DNA of 13,556 nucleotides, from positions 1 to 13,556 of the forward strand of contig CAOKHR010000033.1 in assembly GCA_948468325.1 (NCBI GenBank), in the 5' to 3' direction. Position 1 is the stretch's first letter, and the number at the start of each line of letters is the position of its first letter. Positions 7,565 to 13,556 of this stretch are shown here, piece by piece. The position numbers were made by a program, and so were the translations under genes. Under the pieces are notes generated by a model. It searched no databases and was not told the origin of the DNA. It saw nothing but the letters and a program-made list of their open reading frames with translations. Source of the DNA: an uncultured Lachnospiraceae bacterium (GTDB lineage: Bacteria; Bacillota; Clostridia; Lachnospirales; Lachnospiraceae).

Positions 7565-8761
7565 TCATCCTATCATCCGAACTAATTTTTCTTCAATACT
7601 CTCCCACTGATAATTCTTTTCAACATAATCTTTTGCCTTCTGCCTTATATTCGCATAATCATCCTCTGTCATATACAAAAGCCGCTGCATGCAATGTTCA
7701 AATTCCTTAAAATCATGATAATACACCGCCCCGCCGCTCTTTTTGCAATGCCCTTTTAATACCTCGCAGTTTCCGTTCACAATCCCCGGCACGCCAAGCG
7801 CCATTCCTTCTAACAGTGCAATCGACAAACTCTCATACAAAGACGGCAGCCATAAATATTTTGCTCCGGCAATTCCGGCATATTTGTCTTCTTCCGATAC
7901 AAACCCCAGATAGTCTATATCAGGATGCTCCGGAATGTTTAACACACTCTTTCCGATTACAACCAGCTGTATCGCATCTTCCCTGTGAAGCTCCTTGTAC
8001 TTCTGAAAAAAAGCAAACATCTCGTCACATTTTTTTCCGGAATCCACTCTTCCGGCATAAATCAGATATTCTTTCTCTATCCTGTATTTTTTGCAAAAAT
8101 CACTGACAGCTTTTTTTTTGCCGCTCTCTTCTTTCAGATTCTCCGGAATATCAATCCCAACACCCAAAACATCATGCAGAATCATTTCATTGCGGAATTT
8201 TCCCTGTACAAATGTTTTTTCTTCTTCCGTTAAATAAACAATACCTCTCGGACTATTAAATATTTCTTTATAAACCGGAAAATAAATACAGGATTCATCA
8301 TGTGCCGTAGGGACTAAAATTGCTTTCTCTTTTGCCTCCGGCAGTCCCATTGCCGTTGTATAATATAAATACGTCACAAAAATAAATGTGTCATATTCAT
8401 CCAAATGTTCTCTGATAAAAGAAACCAGTTCCGGCACAAACGGCCCCTGCTCTTTTACCCAGTACCGGTCCATCCAGTGGATTCCCAGCCGGCAGAACAA
8501 CTCTGCCAGTTTGTTGATGATGCGGAATTTTAAAACTCTGCGGGGACGTTCGACCGGAAAGCGCCTGACTTTTATTCCGTTAACAGTTTCCTCTCCCGCC
8601 GCGTAGTACGGCTCCCATGTGTCGTAATTCAATGCCGTCGTGGTAAGGACCTCTATATCATAGTATTTATCTAAATGCTCTGCCAGTAATCTTGCGTAAT
8701 ATTCGGAACCTCCGTTTACTTCCAGTCCGTAACGCTGATTAATGATTGCTATTTTTTTCAT
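7565..8761 (-). CDS. GT4-family glycosyltransferase (paralogue 3 of 3)
   Basis: This 398-residue GT-B enzyme starts MKKIAIINQRYGLEVNGGSE. The donor domain has LIYAGRVDSGKKCDE (R238, K243), and YESLSIALLEGM gives EX7E at E310/E318. It is closest to 533-1714: both share QRYGLEVNGG, the PTAHDE loop, the PRGI-x-Y segment, NG-x-CEV-x-KGHC and matching DNA tracts such as ccgtttacttccagtcc (8712-8728 and 1665-1681). The paralogues sit on opposite sides of the exporter genes. Its ATG overlaps the stop of the preceding GT4 as ATGA (8758-8761), implying translational coupling; its own ribosome binding site is weak. It probably adds a sugar related to that of 533-1714 (inference). Confidence 0.93.
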   Translation of the reverse strand: MKKIAIINQRYGLEVNGGSEYYARLLAEHLDKYYDIEVLTTTALNYDTWEPYYAAGEETVNGIKVRRFPVERPRRVLKFRIINKLAELFCRLGIHWMDRYWVKEQGPFVPELVSFIREHLDEYDTFIFVTYLYYTTAMGLPEAKEKAILVPTAHDESCIYFPVYKEIFNSPRGIVYLTEEEKTFVQGKFRNEMILHDVLGVGIDIPENLKEESGKKKAVSDFCKKYRIEKEYLIYAGRVDSGKKCDEMFAFFQKYKELHREDAIQLVVIGKSVLNIPEHPDIDYLGFVSEEDKYAGIAGAKYLWLPSLYESLSIALLEGMALGVPGIVNGNCEVLKGHCKKSGGAVYYHDFKEFEHCMQRLLYMTEDDYANIRQKAKDYVEKNYQWESIEEKLVRMIG

Positions 8762-10035
8762 TTCTTTTCCAATTCCCCGTAAATTTCCGCCAGACGTTTT
8801 TTCATAAGCCCTGCAATCCGCTCCATGCTAAGGAGTTTTTGGATATGCTCTCTGGCATTTACTGCCATCTGCTGATAATATTCTTTATCTTCATACAGCT
8901 TCTGCATATATGCCGCAGCCTGCACGATGTCCGGGTCTGCCCAGCAATTCCCTGCTTTAAACGGCGGCATATCTTTTTCTATTACCGTCATTTTATAATC
9001 TACCATGCACCCAACTTCTGCATTCATAAATTCCGTATTGGAAGACCAGTTTGTCGCAATGACAGGCGTCCCAAGCAGCATTGCCTCCGCCAGCACCAGA
9101 CCGAAGCCCTCCGCACGGTGGAGAGAAACTACCGCATCCACACACTTCGTCAGGCTGTTGATATGGTCGCGGTCCAAAGTTTCTTTCATCAAATAAACAT
9201 TTGTGTATTCATCTAACAATGCACCGATTTTCTCTTCATCCTCTTTTGTGAAATTATTGACTTTAATTACGAGTCCGACTTTGTCATTTTCTTTTGGAAA
9301 TGCAGATTTGAATGCCTTTAAAACGCCCACCGGATTTTTCCTTTCCATGCCGCTGCTGTGGTCATACATCATTAAAAACAAAAACTTATCCTCCGGAAGT
9401 CCGAAATCAGACCGTCCAAATTCCCTTTGCATAGATACTTCCACATGATAGGGCATACATCTGACCGGAAGCGGCGTTTTTTTGCGGATGGCGCTGCAAA
9501 TAAATTCTGAAGGCGCCCAAATCTCGTCCAGACAATGAAAGCACGGCGTCCATTCATCCGGAAATTCTTCCAGCTCCCATAACCAGTACGCAATATTATA
9601 ACGGTAATCCCAGGCGGACTTGTCCATCTGCAGATAAGTAATGCCCATTTCGTATGGATTGATATGAATCAGGTTGATGTCGTATGGCAAATCCCGGCTG
9701 ATTTTCGCATCCCATGACGTATCTCCTGTTTTTTGCGTCCCAAGCTGTGTATACTGGTATACGCTCATCTTCGTATCTGTCTGCATAAGCGCAGACGCGA
9801 CAAGGCGACAGCTCTGGCCCAGACCTGTCTCCGCTTTGATATTTCCAATGAGATTTACCCCTTTTTTATAACGGCCCGTCTCATATGGGATAATATTCAT
9901 ATCATTCAGCTTTCCAAAGCTGTCCGAAATCATTTTTCCTTTCATCTTCCGCAGCACCTTTACAGGAACTGCCTTAAGCAGGATGGGCTTGAATAAATCG
10001 GCAATATGCAATATAAATTTTGATACAGCGTTCAT
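8758..10035 (-). CDS. GT4-family glycosyltransferase with N-terminal amphipathic extension
   Basis: This 425-residue enzyme is longer than typical because about 58 residues precede the first Rossmann strand at KKGVNLIGNIKAETGLGQS (57-75). The extension (MNAVSKFILHIADLFKPILL and following) is rich in hydrophobic and lysine residues and could anchor the enzyme to the inner membrane face. AYWLWELEEFPDEW (149-162) and EIWAPSEF (171-178) are typical of GT4 enzymes in O-antigen and capsule clusters related to mannosyl/rhamnosyltransferases. EX7E is at E309/E317 in AEGFGLVLAEAM. ATG 10035 has GGAG at 10043-10046, 7 bases away. The preceding 81-base gap has a promoter-like sequence. Bases around 9061-9120 are unusually GC-rich for the window (41 of 60). 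The sugar is not predictable. Confidence 0.92.
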   Translation of the reverse strand: MNAVSKFILHIADLFKPILLKAVPVKVLRKMKGKMISDSFGKLNDMNIIPYETGRYKKGVNLIGNIKAETGLGQSCRLVASALMQTDTKMSVYQYTQLGTQKTGDTSWDAKISRDLPYDINLIHINPYEMGITYLQMDKSAWDYRYNIAYWLWELEEFPDEWTPCFHCLDEIWAPSEFICSAIRKKTPLPVRCMPYHVEVSMQREFGRSDFGLPEDKFLFLMMYDHSSGMERKNPVGVLKAFKSAFPKENDKVGLVIKVNNFTKEDEEKIGALLDEYTNVYLMKETLDRDHINSLTKCVDAVVSLHRAEGFGLVLAEAMLLGTPVIATNWSSNTEFMNAEVGCMVDYKMTVIEKDMPPFKAGNCWADPDIVQAAAYMQKLYEDKEYYQQMAVNAREHIQKLLSMERIAGLMKKRLAEIYGELEKK

Positions 10036-10077
10036 TCGTTTTCTCCATATCCGATACTTACATAAATTCCCATTAAC

Positions 10078-10095
10078 TTTCTAAGTATACTTCAT
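10078..10095. repeat. Shared intergenic 18-base element, copy 2
   Basis: The plus strand reads tttctaagtatacttcat, differing at one base from 7517-7534. It overlaps the -10 box of the promoter-like sequence at 10084-10112 and contains the perfect palindrome aagtatactt. Both copies sit in gaps before a gene that starts a new packed block. Confidence 0.45.
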
Positions 10096-10112
10096 CCATA
10101 GTATTTATGCAA
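10084..10112 (-). promoter_or_regulatory. Promoter-like sequence upstream of the 8758-10035 glycosyltransferase
   Basis: Minus-strand TTGCAT (10107-10112) and TATACT (10084-10089) are separated by exactly 17 bases. The -10 box matches 5 of 6 bases and the -35 box keeps the essential TTG. A transcript would start near 10077 and have a leader of about 40 bases with GGAG before ATG 10035. It lies in the 81-base gap 10036-10116, which holds no hairpin terminator. It could be an internal promoter dividing the cluster. Confidence 0.35.
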
Positions 10113-10116
10113 CTTT

Positions 10117-11247
10117 TTATTCACACAACTCCCGGTAAAGCGCCAGCACTCCATCTAACATATCTTTCATCTGATAACATTCTTTGACACGCATTCTCGC
10201 TTTTTTCCCCATCTTTTCTCTCTCATCCGGGTGGCCTGCCATCCAGTTCATGGCGTCTGCCAGTCCTTTCGCATCTTCCGGTTCCACGGTCAGCCCTGTT
10301 TCTTTATGAATACTCACATAAGGAACCCCGCCTGGAAGATTTGTATTGATGACAGGCTTTTCATAAGACATTGCCTCTGTCTGTACCAGTCCAAATGCTT
10401 CGCTTCTCGCTATCGACGGCAGTACAAATACGTCGCACTCCGCAAAATTCTCCGCTAACACTTCATCACTGACATTTCCCAGAAAATGCACACGCTCTGT
10501 AATCCCATACATTCTCGTCAGTTCCTTTAATTCCTCTTCCATTACTCCGTCGCCAATCATTACAAGTTCGGCATTTTTTACCGTACGAAATGCTTCTAAA
10601 AGGACTTTGCACCCTTTATAATACACAAGGCGCCCCACAAACAAAAAACGGACCGGTCTGCTTTCTTCTTTCTTTTTCTCCTCTTTTTTCTTCAAAACCC
10701 ACTGGTCTGCTTTTTTTTCAATTTCCGGATTCACGCCATATGGAATAATCCGGCATTTATCTTTATATGGCCCAAGATAAGCAGAACCGTCTATATGCCC
10801 CTGCGTTGCCACAATAATTGCATCTGCGCGTTTTAAAAAAAGCTCCATAAACGGCCTGTAGAAAAGCATCATTTTCTTCTGGCGGACAACATCGCTGTGC
10901 CACCAGACTACCACTTTGCCTTTGTAGCCGGAAAGCAGGCCTGCCACATCCCCAATCGGAAACGGCATGTGAAAATGCAGTATATCGCAGTTTTTGGATA
11001 AAATTTTTAAATCCCTCATAAATTTCACCGACAGCGGCATATTTCCAAGCATCCCAAAACTGCCGGAACGATGCACCTTAACGCCATGGATGACTTCCGT
11101 CACATCTTCTTTTTTCTCATTGCACACCAAAACGCGCATGGCCGTCTTATCCACGAGGCCCTCCGCAATCTGCTGCACTACCTTTTCCACCCCGCCGGTA
11201 AAGGGATAGTATAACTTATTGACCTGTAATACTCTTAATTTTTTCAT
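10117..11247 (-). CDS. GT4-family glycosyltransferase
   Basis: This 376-residue GT-B enzyme starts MKKLRVLQVNKLYYPFTGGV, whose YYP-x-x-GGVE loop is a hallmark of GT4 mannosyl/glucosyltransferases. Further motifs are DILHFHMPFP (88-97), VVWWHSDVVRQK (113-124), VPYGV-like IIPYGVNPE (167-175), LFVGRLVYYKG (202-212, R206/K211) and EX7E at E283/E291 in SEAFGLVQTEAM. The NLPGGVPYVS segment (303-312) is typical of enzymes acting early on the lipid-linked chain. A lysine/glutamate-rich insert, LKKKEEKKKEESR (185-197), joins the two domains. The gene lies 9 bases after the SDR gene with an AAGGA site. Being next to the initiating transferase, it may add the second sugar (inference). Confidence 0.93.
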   Translation of the reverse strand: MKKLRVLQVNKLYYPFTGGVEKVVQQIAEGLVDKTAMRVLVCNEKKEDVTEVIHGVKVHRSGSFGMLGNMPLSVKFMRDLKILSKNCDILHFHMPFPIGDVAGLLSGYKGKVVVWWHSDVVRQKKMMLFYRPFMELFLKRADAIIVATQGHIDGSAYLGPYKDKCRIIPYGVNPEIEKKADQWVLKKKEEKKKEESRPVRFLFVGRLVYYKGCKVLLEAFRTVKNAELVMIGDGVMEEELKELTRMYGITERVHFLGNVSDEVLAENFAECDVFVLPSIARSEAFGLVQTEAMSYEKPVINTNLPGGVPYVSIHKETGLTVEPEDAKGLADAMNWMAGHPDEREKMGKKARMRVKECYQMKDMLDGVLALYRELCE

Positions 11248-11256
11248 CGCAATTCC

Positions 11257-12105
11257 TTATCTTTCCGTTTTCTGTATTGCCTCACAGAAATTTTTTACCT
11301 GATAACTTCTGACACTTTCCCCTTTTTCGTAGCAGCAGTTTCCAAATACTTTCCCAAGTATACTGCTCTTTTTTGCGAATAACCGAATCGGCCTGTCCAA
11401 AAAAGGCAGTGCCCATGTATGTTTCCCATGTGCTTTCCGGATTTCTCTTACCAGTTCTGTTGTATTGACATATTCCGCATCCTGCGGACAAATAACGCAA
11501 AAACTTTCTGTCTCATCCAAAAGCTTCTGCCGGATGCATTCGCATAAATTTTCAATATAGATCATGCTGCGCTTATTTTCTACTTTGGGAAAAACGGGCA
11601 GGAAATTTGCCAGCCGGGCCAGCTTCCCGTAATTCCCCGGGCAATCCGGTCCATATACCATCGGAGGCCTGAAAACACTGACCCGGAAACTTTCATCTGC
11701 CAGTTTTTTCAGACCCCGCTCCGCTTTTAATTTGCTTTTTCCGTATAAAGTAACAGGCTTTGGAGAAGCTTCTGCCGCTATCATCCTGCTTTCCTCTCCA
11801 TATACCGCCATCGTGCTTAAAAACAGAAACTGCTTTACACCTTCTGCTTTCGCTTTTTTTGCCACCTGATAAGGCAGCAGCGAATTGACTTCATGATACA
11901 GCTGTCTCATGTCAGGCTGTTCCTTTTTGTGGACGACAGCCGCGGCATGAAGCACAGCGTCATAGTGGCTGAAATCTTTCTGTTTCCATGCGCCGTCTCT
12001 GGCGCCGGTTAATGTTATCTTTACATCAGGCGCACAGTCTGCCATATAATCCCGAAATGATGTACCTATATAACTGTGTTCGCCGATGACCAGAATTTGT
12101 TTCAT
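11257..12105 (-). CDS. Extended-SDR nucleotide-sugar epimerase/reductase
   Basis: This 282-residue NAD(P)-binding enzyme belongs to the NAD-dependent epimerase/dehydratase family. MKQILVIGEHSYIGTSF is the Rossmann start, but the usual G-x-x-G-x-x-G is altered to GEHSYIG, so the middle glycine is serine. The active-site parts are present: FLSTMAVYG (S97/T98) and YGKSK (Y121, K125). RPPMVYGP (146-153) and RSMIYIENL (179-187) are typical of the sugar-nucleotide part. It could be a UDP-HexNAc 4-epimerase or a reductase of a 4-keto-6-deoxy-HexNAc (WbpV/WreQ type) supplying the adjacent PglC-like transferase; this is inferred from context. A longer in-frame reading begins at 12210, but ATG 12105 overlaps the upstream stop as ATGA and has AAAGGAGC at 12114-12121, so it is chosen. 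Confidence 0.88.
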   Translation of the reverse strand: MKQILVIGEHSYIGTSFRDYMADCAPDVKITLTGARDGAWKQKDFSHYDAVLHAAAVVHKKEQPDMRQLYHEVNSLLPYQVAKKAKAEGVKQFLFLSTMAVYGEESRMIAAEASPKPVTLYGKSKLKAERGLKKLADESFRVSVFRPPMVYGPDCPGNYGKLARLANFLPVFPKVENKRSMIYIENLCECIRQKLLDETESFCVICPQDAEYVNTTELVREIRKAHGKHTWALPFLDRPIRLFAKKSSILGKVFGNCCYEKGESVRSYQVKNFCEAIQKTER

Positions 12106-12761
12106 CTTAATTTGCTCCTTTGAACTGACTTTTTCTTTTCCATTTCTCCGGTTCCGCCTTCTACAACGCCGTTTGCGCAAATTACGGATAAAAACGTACC
12201 CAGAAGACATCTGGCGTCAAAGCGGAAACTAATATGCTTTACATATATGCCGTCCAGCCTTGCCTTAACCGGAATTTCCAGTTCATCCCGTCCGTTAATC
12301 TGCGCCCATCCGGTAAGTCCCGGCAAAACATCGTTTGCCCCGTATTTTTCCCGTTCCGCAATCAAATCATCCTGATTCCAAAGCGCAGGCCTTGGACCTA
12401 CAAAGCTCATGTCTCCTTTTAAGATATTAAGCAGCTGCGGCAGTTCATCCAGAGAAAATTTCCTTAAGAAATGTCCCATTTTCGTGATATACTGTTCCGG
12501 ATTGGCAAGCAGATGTGTCGGAATATCTTTTGGCGTATCTATCCGCATCGTACGGAATTTATAAATCCAGAAATATTTCTTATGAATCCCCACTCTCTTC
12601 TGCTTAAATAAAATAGGCCCCCTGCTGTCTGATTTAATGGCGATACATAAAACCAGAAAGACAGGCGATAAAACAATACAGGCTGCCAGACTGAGCATAA
12701 AATCCAACTGGCGTTTTATGCCAATATACTTCTTTTGTTTCATCGTAAGCTGACGTTTCAT
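12102..12761 (-). CDS. Small (PglC-type) undecaprenyl-phosphate phosphoglycosyl transferase, initiating enzyme
   Basis: This 219-residue monotopic membrane enzyme transfers a sugar-1-phosphate from a UDP-sugar to undecaprenyl phosphate, the first step of the glycan. It is the short form, lacking the extra transmembrane helices and CoA-binding-like domain of WcaJ/WbaP. The single hydrophobic segment, about residues 20-43, contains the serine-proline of the re-entrant helix (S32-P33, LSPVF). The core follows: GPILFKQKRVG (48-58), YKFRTMR (67-73), the catalytic Asp-Glu pair in SLDELPQLLN (D105, E106), GDMSFVGPRP (116-125) and LPGLTGWAQINGRDE (146-160). GTG at 12770 is an alternative start, but ATG 12761 has GAGGTG 6 bases upstream. 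It overlaps the SDR gene by ATGA. The sugar is unknown; in this family it is often an N-acetylated hexosamine or 6-deoxy derivative. Confidence 0.94.
   Translation of the reverse strand: MKRQLTMKQKKYIGIKRQLDFMLSLAACIVLSPVFLVLCIAIKSDSRGPILFKQKRVGIHKKYFWIYKFRTMRIDTPKDIPTHLLANPEQYITKMGHFLRKFSLDELPQLLNILKGDMSFVGPRPALWNQDDLIAEREKYGANDVLPGLTGWAQINGRDELEIPVKARLDGIYVKHISFRFDARCLLGTFLSVICANGVVEGGTGEMEKKKSVQRSKLR
12114..12121 (-). promoter_or_regulatory. Ribosome binding site that fixes the SDR start at 12105
   Basis: Minus-strand AAAGGAGC lies 8 bases before ATG 12105 and inside the end of the sugar-transferase gene. It supports this start over a start at 12210, which would add 35 mostly basic residues before the Rossmann fold. 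Confidence 0.8.
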
Positions 12762-12767
12762 ATGCCA

Positions 12768-12773
12768 CACCTC
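12768..12773 (-). promoter_or_regulatory. Ribosome binding site favouring start 12761
   Basis: Minus-strand GAGGTG is 6 bases before ATG 12761. It overlaps the alternative GTG start at 12770, which has only a weaker AGGA farther upstream. Confidence 0.6.
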
Positions 12774-12821
12774 ATTTCCTGCCGATGCATCCTTAAAAAC
12801 ACGTTACCGGCATTTTATGTA

Positions 12822-13367
12822 TTAAAAAATAATCGGCTGATCATTGGAATTCAATATTACTCCGGAATTGTCCTGCCTCATATTTGATTTTGACACTACG
12901 CGTACTCTATGCACTAATTCCATAACATCTTCTACTTTTTCAGAGGAATACCGTGCAAGCATAGCGCCTAATCTTCTTTTTTGGCTGTTGATATTTTTAG
13001 GCACTTCCTGCCGTCCCGGACTGACAAGATACGCATCTGTTTTCTTTTGTTTTTGAACCAAAAAAAATAAATCTTCATCTTTATCCAACGTCAGAACCGT
13101 TCTTTCTACCTGCTCAAACGCTGCGCGGATTGCCGCCCCTTTTAATTCGATCAGATGGGTTTGCTTTTTTCTTTCGCTGTATATAAGGAAATCACATTTT
13201 CTGTCTTTTTCTCCCGTTTTTTGTATGATTCCTCCGTCTACCCGCACCTTCCAGATTTCATCCTCTCCGGCCTGAATAAAAAGACTTGTCTGCGCATCTC
13301 TCAGCGTACATCTTTGTCTTGCAGACACTTTATCCATATAATTTAAATACTTCTCATTTATTTTCAT
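12822..13367 (-). CDS. Unknown protein with PD-(D/E)XK nuclease-like motif
   Basis: This 181-residue soluble protein has no confidently recognised family. Residues 42-77 run as a beta-hairpin followed by KCDFLIYSE and THLIELKG. The spacing of D59, E74 and K76, each on a predicted strand, fits the D...E-x-K active site of the PD-(D/E)XK nuclease fold. A helix, AAIRAAFEQVERTV, follows directly, as in that fold. Three cysteine/arginine-rich turns (SARQRCTLRD) precede it. The C-terminal part (about 125-181) is basic and polar and ends NDQPIIF. ATG 13367 has GGGAGA 5 bases upstream and is preferred over an in-frame start at 13403. It overlaps the preceding small gene by 14 bases, so the two are probably co-expressed. 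It may be unrelated to the glycan genes. Nuclease activity is an inference from the motif alone. Confidence 0.75.
   Translation of the reverse strand: MKINEKYLNYMDKVSARQRCTLRDAQTSLFIQAGEDEIWKVRVDGGIIQKTGEKDRKCDFLIYSERKKQTHLIELKGAAIRAAFEQVERTVLTLDKDEDLFFLVQKQKKTDAYLVSPGRQEVPKNINSQKRRLGAMLARYSSEKVEDVMELVHRVRVVSKSNMRQDNSGVILNSNDQPIIF
12826..12854 (-). promoter_or_regulatory. Weak promoter-like sequence before the glycan cluster
   Basis: Minus-strand TTGAAT (12849-12854) and TATTTT (12826-12831) are 17 bases apart, each matching 4 of 6 consensus bases. They overlap the end of the upstream gene. The 60-base region 12762-12821 before the initiating transferase is the natural place for a leader and contains no strong hairpin. 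The call is tentative: the main cluster promoter may instead lie beyond the window. Confidence 0.2.
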
Positions 13368-13551
13368 CCGTTTCTCCCATATAAAAGAGCTTCGTATATT
13401 CACTGCTGATATAATCTGTCACTTCATCAATCAGTTCCGTCTTCAGTTCCATAAGATCATGGTCTATAATATCCTCGTAATATGTTGCATCTTCCGCTAA
13501 ACTAAGCTTCAGCGCCTGCAGCTCACCTGGAAATATCATTTTATTTCCCAT
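13354..13551 (-). CDS. Small acidic protein of unknown function (start possibly beyond window)
   Basis: The visible reading encodes 65 residues, MGNKMIFPGELQALKLSLAE onwards, with a strongly acidic, helical middle (YYEDIIDHDLMELKTELIDE) and the end MGETDENK. There is no signal peptide, membrane segment or known motif. Only five bases remain upstream of ATG 13551, and they contain no in-frame stop, so the true start may lie outside the window; ATG 13539 is another option. The gene overlaps the nuclease-like gene by 14 bases in another frame, implying coupled translation. The pair could act together, for example an acidic partner with a basic nuclease-like protein, but this is speculation. Confidence 0.6.
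   Translation of the reverse strand: MGNKMIFPGELQALKLSLAEDATYYEDIIDHDLMELKTELIDEVTDYISSEYTKLFYMGETDENK
13373..13378 (-). promoter_or_regulatory. Ribosome binding site that fixes the start at 13367
   Basis: Minus-strand GGGAGA lies 5 bases before ATG 13367 and within the end of the upstream small gene. It supports this start over the longer reading from 13403. Confidence 0.65.
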
Positions 13552-13556
13552 GAACT

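Noticed and set aside
8746..9216. Long plus-strand open frame of 156 codons
   Set aside because: It is fully antisense to the ends of two well-supported GT4 genes, shows no recognisable motif and has low-complexity composition. It is a frame shadow.
9372..9593. Minus-strand frame of 73 codons inside the 8758-10035 GT4
   Set aside because: Out-of-frame shadow of a gene with an intact EX7E motif and continuous reading frame.
11282..11500. Minus-strand frame of 72 codons within the SDR gene
   Set aside because: Out-of-frame shadow of a conserved enzyme, with no independent motif.
12776..12812. Imperfect inverted repeat (TGCCG ... CGGCA) before the initiating transferase, considered as a terminator
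   Set aside because: The arms are only 5 bases, the loop is over 20 bases and no U-run follows on the transcribed strand.
1..13556. CRISPR arrays, tRNA/rRNA genes, insertion sequences, integrases
   Set aside because: No regularly spaced repeats, cloverleaf-like genes, transposase/integrase motifs or flanking inverted repeats were seen by eye on either strand.

Overview
The window is one strand-biased polysaccharide biosynthesis and export cluster. Every supported gene lies on the minus strand, so transcription runs from high to low coordinates. The A+T-rich codons, strong GGAGG-type ribosome binding sites, many ATGA/TAATG stop-start overlaps and the protein types point to a low-GC Firmicute, most likely a gut Clostridia/Lachnospiraceae-like bacterium. 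That placement is an inference from style, not from a marker gene.

In transcription order: (a) 13551-12822 holds two overlapping genes of unknown role, a 65-residue acidic protein and a 181-residue protein with a PD-(D/E)XK-like motif. (b) 12761-11257 holds a small PglC-type phosphoglycosyl transferase, which would start the glycan on undecaprenyl phosphate, translationally coupled to an extended-SDR nucleotide-sugar enzyme. (c) 11247-8758 holds two GT4 glycosyltransferases. (d) 8761-7565 holds a third GT4. (e) 7498-5421 holds a Wzm/Wzt (TagG/TagH-like) ABC exporter whose ATPase carries the extra C-terminal glycan-recognition domain. (f) 5391-3993 holds an FkbM-family methyltransferase with a repeated N-terminal coiled coil, followed by a 141-residue orphan with a basic/amphipathic segment and a terminal coiled coil. 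(g) 3979-533 holds three more GT4 enzymes. (h) 443-1 is the start of a Gfo/Idh/MocA oxidoreductase cut by the window edge.

Working model: the PglC-like enzyme loads the first sugar-phosphate on the lipid carrier, six retaining GT4 enzymes extend it, the methyltransferase may modify or cap the chain, and the ABC transporter exports the finished lipid-linked polymer. No Wzx flippase or Wzy polymerase is seen, consistent with ABC-dependent export. Three of the six GT4 enzymes (533-1714, 1728-2915, 7565-8761) are clearly paralogues. Three gaps of 66-89 bases (444-532, 7499-7564, 10036-10116) split the otherwise tightly packed genes; two carry the same 18-base element with one mismatch and may be internal promoters.

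Most promising for novelty: the methyltransferase with tandem coiled-coil repeats beside a Wzt with a C-terminal domain (a possible chain cap or length-control module), its stand-alone 141-residue neighbour, and the nuclease-like pair at the right edge. No RNA genes, CRISPR arrays, insertion sequences or convincing terminators were seen.
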